From the NCBI GenBank assembly GCA_917880885.1, contig OU862913.1, forward strand, positions 23,631,286 through 23,695,285: DNA of 64,000 bases, given 5' to 3'. Under the pieces are notes generated by a model. The model was not told the origin of the DNA, did no database searches, and worked only from the letters and a program-made list of their open reading frames with translations. Source of the DNA: Limnephilus marmoratus (Eukaryota; Arthropoda; Insecta; Trichoptera; Limnephilidae). Positions 51,401 to 60,400 of this stretch are shown piece by piece. Within the stretch, counting starts at the first letter, position 1. Each line of letters opens with the position of its first letter. Made by a program: the position numbers and the translations under genes.

Positions 51401-54400
51401 TTATGTTAAACATTTCAAACATTTGGATTTAAAATCAAAGGATTTAACCTTAACGGGTTACGCTAACTGTAAGTTGAATTTATTGGGTTGTATCTTATTA
51501 ACAGTTGATTTTAACGGTTATAGGGAAATGTTAGAATTTTGCGTAGTAAAAAATGGAACAGCTACTGTTCTAGGGCATGATTTCATTAAAAAGTTTAATA
51601 TTGGATTTACGGGGTTACAATCTACTTTATCCCAGGAGGGAAGTGAAATTTTTTCTCACAATATGGTTGAGAATAATACTAGTGTAGTAGATAATTTAAT
51701 TCGGAAATTCCGGAGGTTTTTTCGGAGAAACTAGGTAGATTCAATAAATATAAAGTACATTTGAAATTAAAAGAGAATGCGGAACCGAAATTCTGCAATC
51801 CGAGAAATATACCGTTTGCTTTAAAAGCAAAGGTTGAATCGGAATTGGGCCGTTTACAATCGGAAGGTACAGTTTGGCAAGAAAGTGTAGAAAATAAATG
51901 ATGGCGCTGCGATCGTTTTCTAGTTTTAAATGGCAACACCAAGATGGCTCATAAGACAAAGAATGTATGTTTTAAAAAAACACTTCTGGCAAAATGCATA
52001 TTTCATAGCGTATTTGTATTTTCAAAAAAATTGCACAAAAAACTGTAATTTAATAGAAGCAAAATAAAACAAAACAAGTTTTAAGTGGGCGTTTATTTCG
52101 ATATAAAAACGTAGGTACTTAAAAATTTAAGTCTATTAATTCAACACCCACATGTAATTATTGTCTTTGTCCTCGTGTGATTCTTCTTCTTCCGTATCTT
52201 CATCTTCATCTAAACGCAGTTCATCGATATCATCATATATAGTACTGCCTCGTGCATAATATTCTGCCTCAATTTTCATCACGTGTTTGCAACAATTTTT
52301 CCAATCATAAGCACTTATGCTATTACATATTATTATTATGCCCATTTTCCGTTTTCCCGGTGTTTCAAATTTTCCATCTGCCTTTTCCCCTTCCTTGACG
52401 ATTCGTCTTACCGTTGTTTCAGATTTACCTGTGTGTGAAAAACATCATTAAAATTATTATTATAGAAGGTAGTTTTAAAAACACACACCAGATAATATTC
52501 ACTTAGAAAGAAAAAAAGAGAAAACGAGAAAAAAGAAACTTTTCTACGAGTTTAAAGAAGTTGCATATTATTATTTTTTTATTGAGTTATTCCCTTTTTC
52601 CTGTGGCCGCATATTAACTGTCAAATTGAAATGTCAAATTCGAATTTTTTAAAATAACCTCAAATCAGATTGTAATGGTTATTATTGCTCGAAAATTGGC
52701 ATAAATCTTGTAATACTAATGAAATTTATTAAACAAACTATACTACGTACCATTCATTTCTGCAGTTCGTTTGTAAACATCTTCTAAATCGGACAGAAAA
52801 ATCTTCGCGTGACACTCGGCTAAGCAGCGTTGAAAAACGCAGAATATAACCCCTCTTGTATCACTATGTAATAATTTATTCATTTTAATTAAATTCAGGC
52901 AAACAATGGATAAAAATATTATCAAATCAGCGATATTCTACTCAGATTTAAGACAATAAATCAACCGTAACACGCAATAACATGACAGCCATAGGAAACG
53001 TCATATCATAAATAAACCAGTCATATAATTCGGTGTTGCCATAGTAATGAACACGTTTAGTTCCAATTGAATTAATTTCTACACTTATTTGCCAAACTAT
53101 ATTTTAGTTCCGGTAAACTATAGTAAGTTTGCGTCACCAATCGTTCCCATAGTAAAAAGTAATGGGGAAATAAGGATTTGTGGTGATTATAAGGCAACAA
53201 TAAATCCACAGCTAGTGGTAGATAAATATCCGATGCCACGGATAGAATGGTTATTTTCTCAAATGGCGGGTGGAATAATTTTTTCCAAGATTGACTGGAG
53301 GCAAGCGTACCTACAATTAGAACTAGATGAGGAAAGTCAAGAGTTCACAACTATATCTACTCATTTAGGATTGTTTAAATTCACGAGATTAGTGTTTGGA
53401 ATTAATAGCGCACCGGCTATTTTTTGTAAAACGATAGCTTCATGCTTGCAAGGTTTGAAAAAAACAGCGGTATTTTTAGATGATATTGTTGTAACAGGAG
53501 ATTCGGAAGAAGAACATAATGAGAATTTAACGGCAAGTGTTAAATAGATTAAAAGATTGTGGATTTAGTGTAAATATTCACAAGTGTATTTTTAAGGCGT
53601 CATCAGTAACTTTTCTAGGGTTTGAAGTTTCAAAAGAAGGAATTAAACCATTGAAAGACAAAACTATCGCTATTAGTAAAGTATCGCAACCTAAAGACAT
53701 TACTGAATTACAAGGTTTTTTGGGGTTAGTGAACTTTTAGAGGTCATTTGTACCTAATATGTCAGTACTACTAGACCCGTTACATAATTTATTGAGGAAA
53801 AATACACATTTTGAGTTTAATCAAAATTGCTTGGAAGCTTTTAATAAAATTCAGTCAATTTTATGTGATAATAGAGTGCTAGCTCATTATGATCCGGATG
53901 TAACATTGAAGATTGTTACAGATGCCTCAACAAAAGGGTTGGGGGCGACACTTTTACATTGTTACGATAATAATTTACAGAGACCAATTTCTTTTGTTTC
54001 TCGAAAATTAACTGAAGCAGAAAAGAAATATTCAATTTTGGACTTAGAAGCAACAGCTATTGTGTTTGCGTTGAAAAAATTTTTTGAGTATATTTATGGA
54101 AGGGAATTCATTTTAGAAATAGATAATGAACCGTTATGTAGAATTTTTGGTGATAAGAAAGGTATCCCAGTATTAGCGTGTAACAGACTTTAACGTAATG
54201 GTGTAATTCTTTCGCGTTCAATTATAAAGTAAAGTACGTGAAATCGGCATTGAACTGTTCGGACTATTTGTCTCGCGTTCCTGTCGAGGAACCAGTTCAC
54301 GTAGAGAATGACTTTGATACTCAAATTCTAAGTTTATTCAAAAATAACAGAGATTTACCTATAGATGTCGAGGAAATTAAATCGGAATCAAGTACAGATA

Positions 54401-57400
54401 AAATTTTATTGGAAATTAAACATTATCTCAGAACAGGGTGGCCAAATAAAATTAACAAGGAGGATTCAAAATGGATTTACTGGATTAAACGGAATGAGTT
54501 ATCCATAATTGATGATTGTTTTTTCTGGAATCATAGGCTAATAATTCCAGTAATTTTAAGAAAAAAAAATTTAATTTGTTACATAGATCTCATCTAGGTA
54601 TAGCAAAGATGAAAGGTTTAGCCAGAGGTATATGTTGGTTGTCAGGGATAGATGGAAATATTGAACTTTTAGCCAGAGGATGCGAAATTTGTTCAGAGGT
54701 TCAACCTTCTCAACCAAAGAGCGAATTGACTCCGTGGCCTATAACTGAAGAAATATGGAGTAGGGTGCATTTTGATTATGCGGGCCCAATTGCAAATAAA
54801 TATTTTCTTGTGATTATTGGCTCAACCTCAAAATGGTTAGACTGTGTAGAGGTAAATTCTCCAAATTCGCATAACACTATTAAAATATTAAAGGGTTTAT
54901 TTAGTTATTTCGGGAGTGTACAGACAATAGTTTCAGATAATGGAGCCGCTTTCATGTCAGCGGACTTCAAAGAGTTTTGTGAGATGAATAACATCAAACA
55001 TTTAACTACTCCGGTAAATCATCCACAATCAAACGGTTTAGCAGAAAACGCGGTTCGAACGTGTAAATTTTTTTTTTTTAAATAATGATAAGAAATAAGT
55101 TTCAGTCAGGTTATGAGGAAAAATTAGGAAATTTTTTAATTGATTACAGAAATGCACCACACTATACAACTGGCTTAGAACCTGCAGTTGTAATGTTTGG
55201 AAGGAAACTAAGGTCAAACTTGAACAGTTTTGTACCGAGAGGGGGGAGAGATAAGGATAATATAATTAAGAAAGAAACAAAATTTAAAATTTCAAAATGT
55301 CAGGAAAATCAAAAATATTATTATAAGAGAAATAATAAAGAATCGGTGGGTTTTTCGATTAATCAAAAGGTAATGGTTAGAGAGCTCAGAGACCAAAACA
55401 ATGATAAATGGGTACCAGGGAAAGTGTATAAACAATTAGGAAAAAAAACTTTATATAATTGAGGTAAATTTAAATGGTAAAATTATGTATTGGAAAAAGC
55501 ATTTTGATCAGTTGTCTAAATTATGTGTATCATGGGAAAAGAAACACAGCAATCCTTATATCGCGTCTGAGACGAAGAGACTGTCGTATGACGATTACGA
55601 TGTCTCCAGCTTTGTGCCGGATGACAGTCTAATGGGTTTTTCTCCTTCTCCTTCCAGCTCCAGTGATCCAGTGGCTTCTACGTCGGGAAGTTGGAAGGAC
55701 CGACTACGACCACGAACACACAGATGAGTCAATGAAGACAGCACTCAGCTCTCGACTCAACATGAATTACTTACATTGTAAATATTGGAATATTGTATGT
55801 ATTGTAAATAATTATCAGTTTCATGTTGTGTAACTGTCTTCGGATTTAAGTGTGGAGGGATGTGGTGAACGTATGTCTTGCGGTATAAGAGAGACATGTA
55901 TGTATGAGTGAGACAGCATGAGTAACGTATAAAAGGGTGTGATTGCTGTCTACCGTCCTCTTTGCATTCAGGCTTCCTACGAAGCGCAACTGTACAATCT
56001 CGGAATAAATCTCACTAGTCTACCTACGAGTATTATTGTCAAACGCCCTGTACTGAGATCACCATCATAAGGAATCTGGATCCATCAGCAGGAGTCCAGA
56101 AGGTAATGCTGATAACCGGCCACGGTCATCACACTAATATTTATTTGTAATATAATAATTTCAAAGCTTATTTTATAACCTTTCTAAAACAGTTTTTACT
56201 ATTCGGCTACGTTCAGAAATGTTTCATTTATAGAGCTTTAATTGTGAAGCGGTAATAACACAAAGTTTTCGTAAAATGTCATTTCGTTTAAGACATTATA
56301 AGGGCATAATGGCGATTTTCGGAGGGGTTAAACTATAATGAATTATTATTATACTTGCGTTATAGTATAAAATCTGCATTTGATGAACTATCAAAAGATG
56401 TTTTCTCAGTAATCAGACAGTTTCGATGGTTCTTTCACTTTGTCAGACACATTAAAAGACTACCGTAGGTGCGAGCGCGATATATGTATACATGCAAGCG
56501 GGTGCGAGTCAAAGAGTTCGGTCTGTAGCGATCTTTCACCGCACATGTTTCATTTTCTCATTATTATGTGTTTTTTGGATTTATCGGAACATTTCGTTAT
56601 GTAGAATTATTTATAAATTATGATACAATAACTAAAAAATAAATGCCAAAAAATTATTCAGTAAATTTTCATGTCAAAAAAGAAATAAAACAAAAATCTA
56701 ATAAATTAATCAATAATAATATTTTGGAGTTATGCGTACTTTATAATAAAAGTAAACAATAAGTTTTTTTAAAATATTGATATTTTGATTGTATTAAAAT
56801 CTCAATATTTTACAAAAACGTATTGTTAATTATAGGAGGGTACAATTATTTCAATAGTTAGAAATCCAATGCAAAAATAGTTTTATTGTGTAAATAACCA
56901 TTCTCTCTCTCTGGTTTCAATCCTGGGATTGGTTTGCAGCAATTTCCTCTATTCTTCTCTTCCATTCTTCCCTGTCTTGTGCGGCTCTTTTGAAATCTGT
57001 ATATGATGAGCAGCGCACGTCCACCAGCAGGCCCTTCGGGTACTCTCAGCGTGGTCGTCCCCTAGAGTTTGTCCCCTCGGTCATACCCTCCATTATGGCA
57101 TGCAAGAGGCCTTCTTGTCTTATTACATGGCCGATCCATCTTGCACGCCTTTCGGACAAGGTCCTGAGCAGGTGCCTTCCTCCTTCGATTCTTTGGAGAA
57201 CCTCCTCATTTGTAATGTGGTCTCTCCAGGAAATTCCTAATAGTCTTCTATAGGACTATTTCTCAAAAGCCTCTAGTCTCCGTTTATCTCTTTCGGATGG
57301 GCACCATGTTTCGCAGTCGTACATCAAGATACTCCATACATAAGTCTTGATGAGTAGTATTCTCAGTTTTAGGTCTATTTTATTCGATTCTATTATTTTC

Positions 57401-60400
57401 GACCTTTTATTGAATGCAACCATTCTATACAAAGTAATAATATATCATTTCGAATATGTATTATTGGATTCAAAGAAATATTTAATTATTTTCATAATTT
57501 TCATCGTTGTTATCGATATCTTCATGATCTTTGTCACTGCTACTCCAGTCCGAGAATTGATGGTCGTCAATATCGCTTTCTCCGTCAGTTCTGTAATAAT
57601 TTATCCAAGTTTATACACTTATATAGTATCAAGTAGTCGTAAATTTATGTATAATAATTTTACACGATAATTACATTTCCTGATAGAGTACAGAGTTATA
57701 GAGGTTTCAGAGAATCACTGACAAAATTTGATAGCTGATCCCTTTCAAACCATTCAAAATGGTATCGATTAATTTTCTCTATATCTGCCGCCTTTTTTAA
57801 AATATGTATTTTTTTCACGTATTTTTTTCATAATTAACCTCCTTTTTTCAAATATTTTGTGTTTATTATATGATTTTAAAACGTTTTGCTTGATTCACAT
57901 TTGATTTTAAAACGCTGATTTTAATTGATTGACATTTGATTTTAAAACGCCAAGTTGGTATTTGAACACATCATAAGCCGATTTCGAAAGCGTATATAGT
58001 GTATGCCGTAGGTTCTCATAACGCCCCCTTGTGAGCATTTGAGACTTTTAGGAAGGGGGGGGCTGTAGAAGACCCAGAGAAAATTAGGGGACGTTTGGAT
58101 GGCGCAGTGAGGGCGTGGGCAGGTTTAAAAAAATATGGTCTAAAAAATACAAAAAAAAAACACGTGGGACATAGACAGAGAAACTTTCAGGTTTTATAAA
58201 ATAACGACGGTCTGATCGTCACTCTTGGACTATCATTGCTGAAACGGGCGGTCAGTTTGATGGATTTCCACGATTCAGAATCGAGACATTTTTTGGTTAA
58301 AATATGGTTTGATTTATTTGGTGACCAGATCTGAATAGTCAGTTACTTTTAAAACTTCTTATCCATGTTATTCCCACTCCCTCCAACCCTATAAAAACCA
58401 CATTTAATTATTCTAAAATACTTTTTTTTCACGTTTGTGCGTCACAAAACTAATAAATATTTCTTATTACTTATTTTGATCTTCCAAACCAGGCAAATAC
58501 CTGTACCCCAATTGCGGATGCCACGTGCACCTCATTCGGTATTCATATAATACAAAATAACGCAAATATTAATTGGAGAGGAACCCTTCAGATGGAAAGA
58601 GTGATGGGAGACCTTAAATAGGTGACTGGATAGTGTGACGCCAGCACCTGACAGGTATACTATCATATTATGGGGGAGCCATACTCGCCTTCTCACCCAT
58701 CAAGGACAAATCTGGCATTTTAAAACAAATAAATGAATTTTAATTTAAATTTTTCTGATTCATTTTCTTTCCTTTTCAACATTGCAATGCAAATTTTCCA
58801 CCATCGAAGACACTGGCACTTATTTCAACAAACATGAACGTAAATTTGAAAATTAAACTATTACATGAATGCCTGATGATAAAGTTTAGTAAATTAATCC
58901 AATAGAAGCATAAGTTCCTTCCCACAGCATCCTAAATATGATATAAGACCTGAGAAAAAAATCATGTTATTGGCCTCCTGTGTGGAGTGAAAGTAAATCC
59001 TTTTAAAACCTCTGCGGCCGAGCAGTTCAGATCCTCGGCTATGAATCTAGAGGTCGCAGGATTAAATCCCGGCGTGGTCATAATGACTTTTATTCTAATA
59101 AAGTACATTTATTACTTCAAAGTTAAAAAAATATATTTCTAATATAATATAATTTTCCTTAGTTCAGTATCACCGTAACACCAATCAAAATGAAACTTTT
59201 CTGGATATTTAATATGGCTCTAGCTGTGTACGGAGACAAGGTCTGAATATCCAAATACTTTCCGAACATCTTCTTTTTTACCTCCTTCTCCTTCCCCCCA
59301 GCTTCAGCCTCACAACATCCGATGCCATTGCCTCTATAGTAAAAAGTATAAAACATAGTCTCGATAACGGAAATAACTGTATCGGAATATTTTTAGATCT
59401 AAGTAAAGCCTTCGATACAATTGATCACACATATCTTCTAGAAAAACTCAAAAAGATTGGAATCTCAGGACTTGAACTAAACCTCATTAAAAGCTACATG
59501 TCAGAAAGGTTACAGTTAGTCAGGATTCAAAATGAATCAAGTCAACCAATACAAATCCAATATGGAGTCCCGCAAGGCAGTGTCTTGGGCCCGATTTTAT
59601 TCCTGATATATATAAATGATTTATGTGAACTAAACTGTCACGGCTCAGTCATTAGTTTTGCAGATGACACAGTCCTTCTATTCCATGGAAAGTCATGGGA
59701 GACTGTATTTGAAAAAGCTGAAAAAGGGATGAATCGGGTAAAACAATGGCTTGATTCAAATTCACTAACACTAAATGATATAAAAACTAAATATATTAAA
59801 TTAAAAATTCACAACAAACAGACGGATAACCTCAATACAAACCTAAACATAAAAATTCATAAAGACTGTGTAAACGTGAACCGAGAAACTCCTTGCAACT
59901 GTCCAAAATTGAATGAAATACAAACAATAAAATACCTTGGAATAATTGTTGATCAAAACTTAAATTGGAACTCCCAAGTGGAAAATGTGAGCAACAAATT
60001 AAAAAAACTAACCTATTTTTTCAAAACAATAAGAAACATTTTAGATAAAGAACAGTTAATTAAAATCTATTATGCCTTAGCCCAATCTCAACTACAATAA
60101 TATGGTCTTACTAGCTTTTTCCCGCGGCTTCGCTCGCATGGTATTAGGGGATTTCCACTCAGCTTCCTCCACCTTCCCTCTCCCAACACCACTCATCCAT
60201 CAACCCCGCTCTCCCTCCCCCTCCTCCACCCACCCCTCCCCAACTCCACACCCTCCTCACTCCACATCCCTTCACCTTCCTCCAACCCTCCCCCTTCCCT
60301 TCCTTCCCTTCCCCCTCTTCCACCCCACTCCGCCTCCTCCACTTTCCTTCTCTCCACTCCACTCCCCCCATCAACTCCCTCTCCCTCTCCCTCTCCCTCT

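Larger units (their letters stand above)
51236..55727 (+). pseudogene. Gypsy pol (PR-RT-RNase H-IN), multiply broken
   Basis: Protease [16 protein letters not shown] (~51360) and [13 protein letters not shown] start at ~51740-51868, then the transposon insertion, then [33 protein letters not shown] and the catalytic VFLDDIVV (53102-53547). RT end 53537-53740, RNase H with [12 protein letters not shown] and [20 protein letters not shown] (53890-54193), integrase HHCC (HRSHLG ... CEICSEVQ), D residues in HFDYAGP and VSDNGAAF, and NGLAENAV (54576-55085), then a C-terminal region to 55727. Shifts or stops at ~51700, 53535, 53738, ~54195, ~54570 and ~55075, several in A or T runs. Confidence 0.88.
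49671..56133 (+). mobile_element. Full-length Ty3/gypsy LTR retrotransposon, split by a DNA transposon
   Basis: Two 273-bp LTRs in direct orientation, 5-bp target duplication CTAAT (49666-49670, 56134-56138), gag, protease, RT, RNase H and integrase in gypsy order, and a purine tract (GTGTGGAGGGA) before the 3' LTR. No envelope frame. The LTRs differ at one visible position, so insertion is recent. A 1230-bp Tc1/mariner-type element sits inside the RT. Confidence 0.95.

Noticed and set aside
57347..57670. 107-codon hydrophobic ORF
   Set aside because: Begins inside an RTE-like LINE remnant and continues through AT-rich sequence; hydrophobicity reflects base composition.
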